Position numbers and translations under genes: made by a program. A stretch of 42,354 bases of DNA from Acidimicrobiia bacterium (GTDB lineage Bacteria > Actinomycetota > Acidimicrobiia > Spongiisociales > Spongiisociaceae), in NCBI GenBank assembly GCA_011523395.1, contig WTGW01000019.1, positions 1 to 42,354 of the forward strand, in the 5' to 3' direction. The notes under the pieces are model-generated. The model saw only the letters and a list, made by a program, of their open reading frames with translations. It ran no database searches and had not been told where the DNA came from. Below are positions 25,642 to 33,508 of the stretch, piece by piece; the stretch's first letter is position 1; every line of letters starts with the position of its first letter.

Positions 25642-26907
25642 ATGTCGTCCGCACATCCGGCGCGCGCTGTCGTAATAGGCGGGGGAACCGTCGGTCTCTG
25701 CTGCGCGATGCACCTGCTCCGGCGGGGCTACGAGGTCACGGTCATGGACCGCGGTGCCCCCGGCAACGGCGCCTCGGGGCATAACGCCGGGCTGTTCTCG
25801 GTCGGTAACTGCCTTCCCACCTCCACTCCGGGGGTGATCCGTTCGGTGCCCAGGATGTTGACCGATCCCCACTCACCCCTGGCCATCCGGTGGCGCTACC
25901 TGCCGCGCATGCTGCCCTGGCTGTTGCGCTTCATCGCGTCCGGACGGCCGGCTCAGGTCGAGCGGGCCTCGGTCGCGATCGCCGGACTGGTCAAGCAAGC
26001 GCTCAGGGCCTGGGAGGAGGTGCTGCCGCCAGGCGCCTCCGAAGGGGTTGTGATCAACGGAGGGCACCTGCTCGGTTACGGCACGGACGCAGTGTTCGCC
26101 AAGGCGGCCTTCGCGATCGAGACCAGGCAGAGGCGCGGTATCGACATGAGGATCCTCGATGCGGAGGGGGTCGCCGGGTTGGCCCCGATCTTGGAGGGCC
26201 GCTTCCGGCACGGTGTCTACATTCCCAGGGGCCCGTGGGCCGACCCCCGGCTGCTCTGCGCGGCCCTGACCGATCTCCTGGTCTCGGAGGGCGGCCGCCG
26301 CCTGTCCGCCGAAGTCACAGGGTTCGCGCAGTCGGACGATCGGGTAACGGTGGTGGAGACGGCTGACGAGAAGGTCGCGGCCGACGTGGTGGTGATTGCC
26401 GCCGGCGCCTGGTCCAAGCACCTCACCAGGATGCTCGGCTTCGCCACCCCCCTGGATACCGAGCGCGGCTACGGGGTCGACCTGCCGGATCCGGGGGTGG
26501 ACCTCCCCTTTCCCATCATCTCGATGGACTACCACTTCGCCATGACCCCGCTTCCGGGCGGCCTCCGCCTGGCCGGGACCGACGAGTTGGCCGGCCTCGA
26601 GGCACCGCCCGACTTCCGGCGGGCCGACCGCCTCGTCGACGCCACCAGACTGGTGTTCCCCGAGTTGCGGACCCACGGCGCGGAGCGCTGGATGAGCTAC
26701 CGGCCGTCGCACCCCGACTCCCTTCCGGTCATCGGCCGGGCGCCCCGCCACACCAACGTCTACCTCGCCTACGGCCACGGCCACATCGGCTTCACCCTGG
26801 CCGCGATCACCGGCGAGATAGTCGGGCAGCTGGTCTCGAACGAGGATCCGGCCCTGGATCCGGCGCCCTTCCGGCCCACCCGCTTCCGCATCCTCGAACG
26901 CGGGTAG
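25642..26907 (+). CDS. DadA-like FAD-dependent amino-acid oxidoreductase
   Basis: A 421-residue flavoprotein of the DAO/DadA superfamily. The N-terminal Rossmann motif is VIGGGTVGLCCA (residues 11-22), followed by a GASGHNAG segment that contacts FAD. VVIAAGAWS near residue 250 and a C-terminal YRPSHPDSLPVIGRA-to-GHGHIGFTLA block complete the cofactor site. It should oxidise an amine or D-amino acid to an imine, passing electrons to the chain or to an Fe-S protein. DadA-like enzymes also act on D-hydroxyproline, which would fit the AcnX/Ldh2 operon. ATG 25642 has GGAGG seven bases upstream. It is a single-gene unit, divergent from CCG protein 3 and converging on the split chromate-family transporter. 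Confidence 0.9.
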   Translation: MSSAHPARAVVIGGGTVGLCCAMHLLRRGYEVTVMDRGAPGNGASGHNAGLFSVGNCLPTSTPGVIRSVPRMLTDPHSPLAIRWRYLPRMLPWLLRFIASGRPAQVERASVAIAGLVKQALRAWEEVLPPGASEGVVINGGHLLGYGTDAVFAKAAFAIETRQRRGIDMRILDAEGVAGLAPILEGRFRHGVYIPRGPWADPRLLCAALTDLLVSEGGRRLSAEVTGFAQSDDRVTVVETADEKVAADVVVIAAGAWSKHLTRMLGFATPLDTERGYGVDLPDPGVDLPFPIISMDYHFAMTPLPGGLRLAGTDELAGLEAPPDFRRADRLVDATRLVFPELRTHGAERWMSYRPSHPDSLPVIGRAPRHTNVYLAYGHGHIGFTLAAITGEIVGQLVSNEDPALDPAPFRPTRFRILERG

Positions 26908-26949
26908 GACTCCGGCGCCCGCCCGCCCGGTATGAAGGGGGGGATCCGG

Positions 26950-27513
26950 TTACGGGATCCGGATCTCGGGCAGCGCGCCCTCGAGGGCGGGGATACCCAG
27001 TACCAGGCCCGCCAACGCCCCTCCGGCGAGGATGACTATGGGGTGGAGTTTCGTTCGGGCCATCAGCGTGCCGGCGATCAGCGCCACTGCGACCAGCGCC
27101 ACGTTGGAGAGGCTGGACCTGGCGATGGTGAGCACGGCGAGGCTGAAGAGGCCGACGATGGCCGGCCCGGCGCCCTTGCCGAAGGCCCTGAGGCGGGGAT
27201 GTTGGAGGTAGCTCCGCAGCCGGTGGGCCGATCCCATGGCCAGCGCCCAAGGGGCCAGGAACACGCCGAGGGTGGCCACCACCGCGCCAGCCGCTCCGGC
27301 CACCAGGTAGCCGACGAAGGGCGCCAGCACGAGGATCGGCCCCGGCGTGATGAAGGTGAATCCGACCGCCGCCGAGAACTCGGCCGGCGTGATCCATCCC
27401 TTGTCGGCCACGGCTACCCGATCGACCAGCCCCAGCACCGTCCCCCCTCCTCCGAAGGCGAGCAGGCTGAACAGCATGAACTGCCAGAACAGGTCGAGGA
27501 GTTCAGCCGGCAT
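26950..27513 (-). CDS. chrA: Chromate-family transporter, C-terminal half (split system)
   Basis: A 187-residue single-domain CHR protein with about five helices. The signature LLAFGGGGTVLGLVDRVAV lies near residue 17 and FTFITPGPILVLAPFVGY near residue 50. It pairs with the gene just upstream; short CHR proteins work as two-component transporters. ATG 27513 overlaps the stop of the first half by 11 bases, which argues for coupled synthesis of the two subunits. A longer reading to 27657 lies inside the partner gene and was rejected. It is the last gene of the five-gene MmgE/PrpD operon. The substrate anion is unknown. Confidence 0.83.
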   Translation of the reverse strand: MPAELLDLFWQFMLFSLLAFGGGGTVLGLVDRVAVADKGWITPAEFSAAVGFTFITPGPILVLAPFVGYLVAGAAGAVVATLGVFLAPWALAMGSAHRLRSYLQHPRLRAFGKGAGPAIVGLFSLAVLTIARSSLSNVALVAVALIAGTLMARTKLHPIVILAGGALAGLVLGIPALEGALPEIRIP

Positions 27514-28102
27514 CCGCAACCTCGGATCCGAGGCTCTTCGTGAACAGGAACACCCCCACCACCCCGGCCAGCAGCACGATGAGAGGCGCGCTGACACCCA
27601 GGAGGAACGTCGCGCCCAGTCCCGCCACGAGGATGGTGGCGGTGACCGCATCGACAATCGCCTTGCGGGCGAAGCGGTAGAGATAAACCGACTGGATGCC
27701 CACCACGGCTGCCAGGAGGCCCTCGATGGCGGGGGCCAGCAGCGGAAGGGTGGAGAGGGCTACGAAGCCCACTGCCAGCCCGGTCATCACGATTATCCCG
27801 GGGAGGAGGTACATCAGGGTGGCGACCCCCGACCCGCCCACTCCCCGAAGCACGTAGCCGAGGTAGGAGACCACGAGAGGACCCCCGGAACCAGGAAGGA
27901 GCCGGGTGTACGTCACGGCCTCGGTGATCTGCCGCTTGGTAAGCGCGGGCCGCCTGTCCACCAGCTCGCGCTCGATCAGAACGAGAAGGAGAAGGAGCCC
28001 TCCGAACGCCACCAGCCCCATCCGGAAGAAGATCACGCCGATGGCGCCGATGCCGAGACGTAGCGGCGCGGGTCCGTCCGGTCTCTCGGTAGGTGTATTC
28101 AC
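27503..28102 (-). CDS. chrA: Chromate-family transporter, N-terminal half (split system)
   Basis: A 199-residue single-domain CHR protein. It has LVAFGGLLLLLVLIEREL near residue 32 and YTRLLPGSGGPLVVSYLGY near residue 65, the counterparts of the two family motifs, but the first lacks the usual GGP-hAHI sequence seen in the fused transporter at 20858. About five helices are predicted. GTG 28102 is the probable start, four bases beyond the racemase stop, with no strong ribosome site, so it may rely on coupling. The island thus has both a fused and a split CHR system, each in a different operon, pointing to two related anions or to import and export roles. Confidence 0.8.
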   Translation of the reverse strand: MNTPTERPDGPAPLRLGIGAIGVIFFRMGLVAFGGLLLLLVLIERELVDRRPALTKRQITEAVTYTRLLPGSGGPLVVSYLGYVLRGVGGSGVATLMYLLPGIIVMTGLAVGFVALSTLPLLAPAIEGLLAAVVGIQSVYLYRFARKAIVDAVTATILVAGLGATFLLGVSAPLIVLLAGVVGVFLFTKSLGSEVADAG

Positions 28103-28106
28103 CCGG

Positions 28107-28832
28107 CTAAAGAGTTCGCGGGAAGTCGGTGCCGGACCCCACCAGGCAGGCGTGCATCCCCATCGTGTACAGGTCGAACACCGGCAGTCCCGTGATCGTC
28201 CTCACCATCTGGCCGAAGGGCGGGAAGTTGGCGCACTCCATGACGATGGCGCCGGCGTCGGGATGTTCCGCCACCACCCTCCGGGCCAGGTCGGCCACGT
28301 CCCGCTCGAGAAGGTCGATGTCCGCCTCGGGAGAGTTGCCCACGAAGGTGGCATAGAAATGGCTGTCCTCGGGCGGCGCCATCTGCACCACCGCCACGTC
28401 CTCCGATGACCAGCCGGCGCCCCGGTAATGCGCTTCGGTCAGCACGGTCCGGGCCGTCAGGATCACGACCTTCCTGCCTCCCGCGGCGGTGGCCGCCATC
28501 GGAACCTGGAGGAGCGGGGACGAGAAGACCGGTATCTCCACCGCGGCAGCAAGTTCGGGCTGGTTCACGGCCAGGAACCCGCAACTGGTGCATATCGCCC
28601 GCACGCCCTCCGCTTCCAGCGCCCGGGCCGCTTCGACGAAGGGAGCGATCAGGTCGGGGTCGGGATCGGCCTGGGCCATCCGCTCGGGGAGGGCGCCCTC
28701 GACGATCCGGTAGGAGACGGGGAAGGGCCAGGTCCGGGCGTTCCCGACATCGCCCCGGAGGCGCGGGAACTTGGTGTCGAGCATGATGATGCCGAGCGCC
28801 AGCCCGTAGACGGTCCTTCCGCCTCGCGTCAT
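28107..28832 (-). CDS. Asp/Glu racemase-superfamily protein, paralogue 3
   Basis: A 241-residue third member of the GGRTVYG racemase subfamily, with Cys84 (CTSCGFL) and Cys200 (MECANFPP) as the likely two-base pair and GDVGNARTWPFPV shared with the others. ATG 28832 is chosen because it gives an N-terminus like the paralogues and has AGGA upstream; ATG 28865 or GTG 28868 would add about a dozen residues. It sits third in the operon of MmgE/PrpD copy 2, 4-TM protein, racemase and split CHR transporter. Racemase next to MmgE/PrpD again suggests that stereochemistry of a carboxylate is adjusted before dehydration or decarboxylation. The substrate is unknown. Confidence 0.87.
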   Translation of the reverse strand: MTRGGRTVYGLALGIIMLDTKFPRLRGDVGNARTWPFPVSYRIVEGALPERMAQADPDPDLIAPFVEAARALEAEGVRAICTSCGFLAVNQPELAAAVEIPVFSSPLLQVPMAATAAGGRKVVILTARTVLTEAHYRGAGWSSEDVAVVQMAPPEDSHFYATFVGNSPEADIDLLERDVADLARRVVAEHPDAGAIVMECANFPPFGQMVRTITGLPVFDLYTMGMHACLVGSGTDFPRTL

Positions 28833-28881
28833 GGTCGTCGAGTCCTGCCGGGCATGCGTCGTCATCACCGGGAAGCGCCGG

Positions 28882-29307
28882 TCACCATCCGAAGAGTCCG
28901 GCGAACCTCATCATGACCATCATGGTGAACATGACCGGGAAGGCCCAGACGTACATGATGTTCAGGACCGGCCTGTCGTAGAGAGGGCCGACCAGGTAGA
29001 CCACCATCAGGATTCCGAGGATTCCCGCGGTCAGGTAGAGCTGCCCGTAGAGGCTCCCCAGATCGTCCAGCGCTCCGTCGATGAATCCCCGGACCCATCC
29101 GAGCGTGACCGTTCCGATCGCTGCGGTGTAGGTGATCTTGGTGCCGTGTCCCGCCTTCATGGCGCCACGTACCTCCTCGAGGGACTCGGGCCCCAGCCTG
29201 CGCAGCGCAGGAAAGAGGCTCACGCGCGAGAACAGGATCGCCCCGAACCAGTAGATGGCCAGGAACACGTGAAGCCAGTGAACGATGAACAGTTCCGGTC
29301 GATCCAT
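28882..29307 (-). CDS. Four-helix membrane protein (CopD/DUF2269-like), paralogue 2
   Basis: A 141-residue integral membrane protein with four helices, paralogous to 18672-19085. Shared features are IVHWLHVFLAIYWFGA, FSRVSLFPAL, the central AAIGTVTLGWVRG helix, and the end FTMMVMMRFAGLFGW. The paired His residues in helix 1 could bind haem or a metal, as in CopD/HemJ-type proteins; this is by resemblance only. ATG 29307 has AGGAG six bases upstream. It is second in the operon after MmgE/PrpD copy 2 and before racemase 3. Keeping two diverged copies under the same operator family suggests a working role in the pathway, perhaps as an electron-transfer or membrane-anchor subunit. Confidence 0.77.
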   Translation of the reverse strand: MDRPELFIVHWLHVFLAIYWFGAILFSRVSLFPALRRLGPESLEEVRGAMKAGHGTKITYTAAIGTVTLGWVRGFIDGALDDLGSLYGQLYLTAGILGILMVVYLVGPLYDRPVLNIMYVWAFPVMFTMMVMMRFAGLFGW

Positions 29308-29371
29308 CCGGTACTCCTTTCAGATCTCCGTTCGGGTCATGCGCACCATCCCACGCCCGTGCGCCAGCTCA

Positions 29372-30718
29372 TCAGTGCTCGAGGGCGTCGAGCAGGACGG
29401 ACGCATCGGGCAGGGTCTCCAGTCGGTCGACAAGCTGGAGGAAACGCTCAACATCGATAGGCGGATCGTCGCCCAGGCACTTCGACATCCATGCCTCCCG
29501 GTCCACCTCGGGATACCGTACACCGTCGAGGCCATGCTCGAATGCCTCGACCCTTCCGGAGACGGTCCGTATGGTGACCCGCGCGTAGTACTTGGGAACC
29601 GCCTCATCCACGAAGCTCAAGGTGATCGAATCGAGCAAGGACTGCAAGTCACCGGAGATGGGTTCGAGGTAGAACCGGTGGTCCAGGTCACGGTCCCGGA
29701 TCAGCCGGGCCATGAGGAAGCGCAGGGAGCCGATCCGCGAGACGATATCCGTGTACTTGGAGAAGTTCTCCTCCATGCGCTTCTCCCGCAGGCGCCTGCT
29801 ATCGGGGAGCTCGATCAGGATCGATTCGACATGTTCAGGCCTCAAGTCCATCGCCTCGCACACCTGCTTGGTGGTGTCGAGGATGCCGGCGTTCAGGTTG
29901 CTGGCCCGGTATTGCTTGACCCGAGCTTCGGTGATGCGGAAATGGGAACCGAGGGTGGCGAGGTTCTCGTCGATCTCAGCCGGGATCTCCTGGAGCAGCG
30001 TCTGGTAGAGGCCGAAGTCTCCTTCGATCATGCTCGGCGCGGCCGGGAAGCCCGATTCGGCCAGGATGGCTGCGAACACCCCGGCCTGGCATTCCCACGG
30101 GTACACCACCCAGATGAACCGGGTGCCCTCGATCAGGCCCAGCGCGCCGTGGCAGGCTAGGCCCAGGGCATTGACCGTTCGTGGCTCGGAGAGGCCCAGC
30201 AGCCGGGCGGAGGTGGCGGCCACGGCAACCGGCCCGAAGATCGCATTGGTTCTCCGGGGCGCAGGAGCGGTCCAGGCCCAGGTTCCGGCACTGAGGACCA
30301 TCGCCACGTCGTAGCCGATGGCGCAGGCCGTGAGGAGTTCCCTGCCGCTCACGGTGCGGTCCTGCGCCAGGTTGAGAGCTGTGGGGTAAATGAGAACGCC
30401 GGGATGGGTGCCGCCCGACTCCGAGTCGTCCTGCCCGCTCTGGTGCATGTACAGGCAGTTGACGAACACCGCATCGAGCAACTCGAGCGACGGCCTCTCG
30501 CCGATGGCGGAGAAGCGCCCGCCGGCCTCGCTCAACCGCGCCGCCGTCCGCCGTGCGTAATGCCCGTACTCGCTGTTCCGGCCCTCGATCCCTAGGGCGA
30601 CGTGATGGACTAGGTGATCCTTGACGCGCTCCACGATCTCGGTGGGAAGGTCCTCGAACCGCAGCGAGCGGATATAGCGAGCCAGCCGCTCGCTGATGGA
30701 CGGGCCGCTGTCGGTCAT
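29372..30718 (-). CDS. MmgE/PrpD-family protein, copy 2
   Basis: A 448-residue MmgE/PrpD enzyme of normal length. It has KDHLVHHVALGIEG near residue 30, DDSESGGTHPGVLIYP with the active-site-region His, IFGPVAVAATSARLLGLSEPRT, and RVKQYRASNLNAGI with the conserved Lys, so it looks catalytically complete. It is most similar to the second half of the fused protein transcribed in the opposite direction across operator site 8, suggesting duplication and inversion about that promoter. ATG 30718 has AAGGGAG 11 bases upstream; the open frame continues to 31588 but only as a shadow of the divergent gene. It heads the operon that ends with the split CHR transporter. Dehydratase, decarboxylase or epimerase activity on a polycarboxylate is expected. 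Confidence 0.88.
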   Translation of the reverse strand: MTDSGPSISERLARYIRSLRFEDLPTEIVERVKDHLVHHVALGIEGRNSEYGHYARRTAARLSEAGGRFSAIGERPSLELLDAVFVNCLYMHQSGQDDSESGGTHPGVLIYPTALNLAQDRTVSGRELLTACAIGYDVAMVLSAGTWAWTAPAPRRTNAIFGPVAVAATSARLLGLSEPRTVNALGLACHGALGLIEGTRFIWVVYPWECQAGVFAAILAESGFPAAPSMIEGDFGLYQTLLQEIPAEIDENLATLGSHFRITEARVKQYRASNLNAGILDTTKQVCEAMDLRPEHVESILIELPDSRRLREKRMEENFSKYTDIVSRIGSLRFLMARLIRDRDLDHRFYLEPISGDLQSLLDSITLSFVDEAVPKYYARVTIRTVSGRVEAFEHGLDGVRYPEVDREAWMSKCLGDDPPIDVERFLQLVDRLETLPDASVLLDALEH

Positions 30719-30742
30719 ACGGATTCGGTCTCCCTTGAACCT

Positions 30743-30774
30743 GATCTCGGTAACCGATATCGTAGTCCGATGTC
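30743..30774. promoter_or_regulatory. Island operator site 8 (three half-sites, overlaps a start codon)
   Basis: GATCTC (30743-30748), GATATC (30756-30761) and GATGTC (30769-30774), each 13 bp apart, with spacer GTAGTCC before the last. It fills the 51-bp gap between divergent MmgE/PrpD genes. The last half-site covers ATG 30770 of the fused protein, so that gene has either a leaderless message or a start at ATG 30776. Confidence 0.75.
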
Positions 30775-33508
30775 GATGTCGACTATCGATGGGGGAACCG
30801 ATGAAGACCGGGCTCCCCTGACCCGCCGGCTGGCCGAACACGTCTCCGGCCTCGCGTTCGAGACGATCCCATCGGAGATCGTCGGGTTGGCCAAGGACCA
30901 CCTCGTCCACCATGTCGGTCTGGCCCTCGCTGCCGTGGACTACCCGCGTCCCCGGCGAGCCCGCGCGGTGGCTCGCAGGCTTTCCGGTCAGGGAGGGCGG
31001 CACCGCATTCTCGGAACACCCGGCCGGTACGGCCTGCTGGATGCAGTCTTCGCCAACTCCCTCCTCATGGGTGCGGACGCGCTCGACGACGCGGCTCTCG
31101 GTGGCACCCATCCGGGGGTGCTCGTATTCCCCACGGCCCTGGCCTTGCCGGAAACCAGGACCGTCAGCGGCCGGGACCTTCTGGCCGCGGTGGTGGCCGG
31201 CTACGACGTCCTGGTCGCGACCGCGCGCGGTGGCTGGACCTGGGGGGTGAGTACGCCGCGCCGGTCCGGTTGCGTGGTGGGTCCGCTCGGCGTGGCGGCG
31301 GTGGCGTCCCGCCTGCTGGGCCTCGGACCGCGCAGATCCGCGCACGCGCTGGGGCTGGCCGCCAACGGCGCGGTCGGCCTCATCGAGGGAACTCCCTTCG
31401 CCGGCATCCTGTATCCCCATGTGACCCGGAACGGCGTCATGGCGACCTTGCTGGCCGCGGACGGACACCGTTCCACTCCGAGCGTGCTGGACGGCCCGTA
31501 CGGGCTGTACGAGACCTACCTCGGGGCCGTCCCCGGAGAGGTGGTCGCAGCCATGGACACGTTGGGGAGCGACTACGGGCTCGCGCACGCGTTCCGCAAG
31601 CGTTACGCGTGCAGTGGCTTCAACGTGGTGCCCGTGGAGCTGATGGACGACCTGGTCCGCACCACGGGGGTGACCGTGGAGAACGTGGCCTCGATCCGGC
31701 TCGCCCTTCCCGAGGAACGGCGGCCCCGCGAGGAGGACTTCGACCGGAACTTCCGCCGCTACCGGGACGACGGCGCACGCCGGTACATCACCCGCTACGC
31801 GTCTCCCCGTTTCCTGGTGGACGCCTGGTTGTGGGACGGCCGGCTGAACCCGGCCCGTTACCGCGAGGACATGCCGGCGGGCTTCGTGGACCTGCTCGCC
31901 CGGACATCAATGGACTTCGTGGAGGGGCTGCCCCTGCGCTCGGCCCGCCTCACGGTTGTAACCACCGACGGCCAGGAGCACGTCCGGGAGGGTCATGACC
32001 CGTCCCCTACCCCGCCCATGGACTACCGGTTGTGGTTGGCCGACATCCTTCCGGCAGCCCCTCCGTCCGCGATCGAGGGCTTCGTCACCTCGGTCGAGCG
32101 GCTCGAGGAGTCCCGCGATGCCTCCGAGCTGTGGACAGCGCTCGACCGGTTCGCCGACCGGCCTGATACGACACCGGCGATCTCTCCGGGTCTCGATCGG
32201 GAACCCGGCTCGACCGCGTCCCGGCGGATCGCCTCTTACGTGACCGGAGCCAGGTACGAGGACTTCCCTCCGGCGGTGCTCGAACGGGGCAAGGATCTGC
32301 TCGTCCACCACCTTGCGTTGGCATTGGCGGACCGGCCGCCCAAAGGCGCCTGCCCGGGTGGGCCACCGGGCAACTACTCGGCCATAGGCCGGCTGCCTTC
32401 TCTCCGCCTGCTCGACGCGGTGTTCACCAACTCGCTGAGCATGCAGCCACGAGGCCGGCAGGAGAGCATGGCCGGGGGGATGCGCCCGGGGGCGCTGATC
32501 ATGCCTGCTGCTCTGGCGCTCACCGAGGACCGGGCGGTTACAGGGAAGGAGCTCCTGGTGGCGATCGCGGTGGGGTACGACGCCGGCCTGGCGCTGTCCG
32601 CCCGAACATGGGCTTGGGGCGCCGCAACAGCCCGCCGGGCCGACTGCGTGTTCGGTCCCGTGGCCGTGGCCTGCACGGCGGCCCGCCTGCTCGGGCTCGA
32701 CGAGGAGCGGACGGCGGACGCCATCGGGCAGGCTTGCCACCTGACCATGGGGTTGATCGAAGGCGTCGAGGAAGAGGAGCTCGTCAACGCGCAGTTGGCC
32801 CGCAACGGCGTTTACGCCGCCATCCTCGCCGAGGCGGGATTCCAAGCGGCCGATCTGATGATCGAGGGTGAGTTCGGGTTGTACAGGTCGACCCTCGGTG
32901 CGGTTCCAACGGTTCTCGATGAGTCGCTCTCGGCACTGGGAACCAGGTTCGGGCTGGAACAGACCGTCGTCAGCCGCCATGACCTCGATCCCAACCATTT
33001 CGTCCCGATGGAGCTGGCCTCCCGGCTAGCCGCCCGTCTGGGCGCCGCCGAGGAGCCGGTTGGGGTCGAGGTCGTGCTACCTGAGAGCCGTAAACGCTGG
33101 GACCGAGTCGCCCGCACCTGCATCCGGGGGTCCGATCGCCAACTGTCCGAAGCCGCGGCCCTGCGCCGCGCGCTTGCGAGGGTGTTGGCTGGAGTTATTT
33201 CCGGCGGAGAGCGGCACGGGGCCAGGAAGGGCCCGGAACCGGACGGCGTCGTGCTCCGCTACGAGCCGGTAAGGGATCCATGGTTCGCCCGGGTCACGGT
33301 TACCACGGCTTCGGGCCGCACCGAGCGGCTAGAGGGCGACCGCTCCGTCCTCCTGCCCCACCTCCCGGACAGGAGGGCGTCGTTGCTAGATTCGGTGGGC
33401 GGCGTTAACAGCAGCAAGGTCGACGAGGTGCTCCGTCTGGTCGGGACACTCGAGACGGTGGGAGACGCCTCGACGCTCCTGGAAGTGATGGCGGATCTGT
33501 GCGGATAG
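30770..33508 (+). CDS. Tandem MmgE/PrpD fusion with degenerate second domain
   Basis: A 912-residue protein made of two complete MmgE/PrpD domains (about residues 10-450 and 475-905), double the family length. Domain 1 keeps the motif residues: His114 in GGTHPG and Lys277 in RKRYACSGFN. Domain 2 is more like MmgE/PrpD copy 2, but the matching sites read GGMRPG (Arg572) and VSRHDLDPNH (Ser735), and about a dozen residues are missing near residue 535. Domain 2 is therefore probably non-catalytic, perhaps replacing the second subunit of the family's usual dimer. ATG 30770 lies within operator site 8; ATG 30776 is equally possible. It is first of a four-gene operon with an opine-dehydrogenase-family enzyme, a MOSC protein and a small membrane protein. 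Confidence 0.88.
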   Translation: MSMSTIDGGTDEDRAPLTRRLAEHVSGLAFETIPSEIVGLAKDHLVHHVGLALAAVDYPRPRRARAVARRLSGQGGRHRILGTPGRYGLLDAVFANSLLMGADALDDAALGGTHPGVLVFPTALALPETRTVSGRDLLAAVVAGYDVLVATARGGWTWGVSTPRRSGCVVGPLGVAAVASRLLGLGPRRSAHALGLAANGAVGLIEGTPFAGILYPHVTRNGVMATLLAADGHRSTPSVLDGPYGLYETYLGAVPGEVVAAMDTLGSDYGLAHAFRKRYACSGFNVVPVELMDDLVRTTGVTVENVASIRLALPEERRPREEDFDRNFRRYRDDGARRYITRYASPRFLVDAWLWDGRLNPARYREDMPAGFVDLLARTSMDFVEGLPLRSARLTVVTTDGQEHVREGHDPSPTPPMDYRLWLADILPAAPPSAIEGFVTSVERLEESRDASELWTALDRFADRPDTTPAISPGLDREPGSTASRRIASYVTGARYEDFPPAVLERGKDLLVHHLALALADRPPKGACPGGPPGNYSAIGRLPSLRLLDAVFTNSLSMQPRGRQESMAGGMRPGALIMPAALALTEDRAVTGKELLVAIAVGYDAGLALSARTWAWGAATARRADCVFGPVAVACTAARLLGLDEERTADAIGQACHLTMGLIEGVEEEELVNAQLARNGVYAAILAEAGFQAADLMIEGEFGLYRSTLGAVPTVLDESLSALGTRFGLEQTVVSRHDLDPNHFVPMELASRLAARLGAAEEPVGVEVVLPESRKRWDRVARTCIRGSDRQLSEAAALRRALARVLAGVISGGERHGARKGPEPDGVVLRYEPVRDPWFARVTVTTASGRTERLEGDRSVLLPHLPDRRASLLDSVGGVNSSKVDEVLRLVGTLETVGDASTLLEVMADLCG

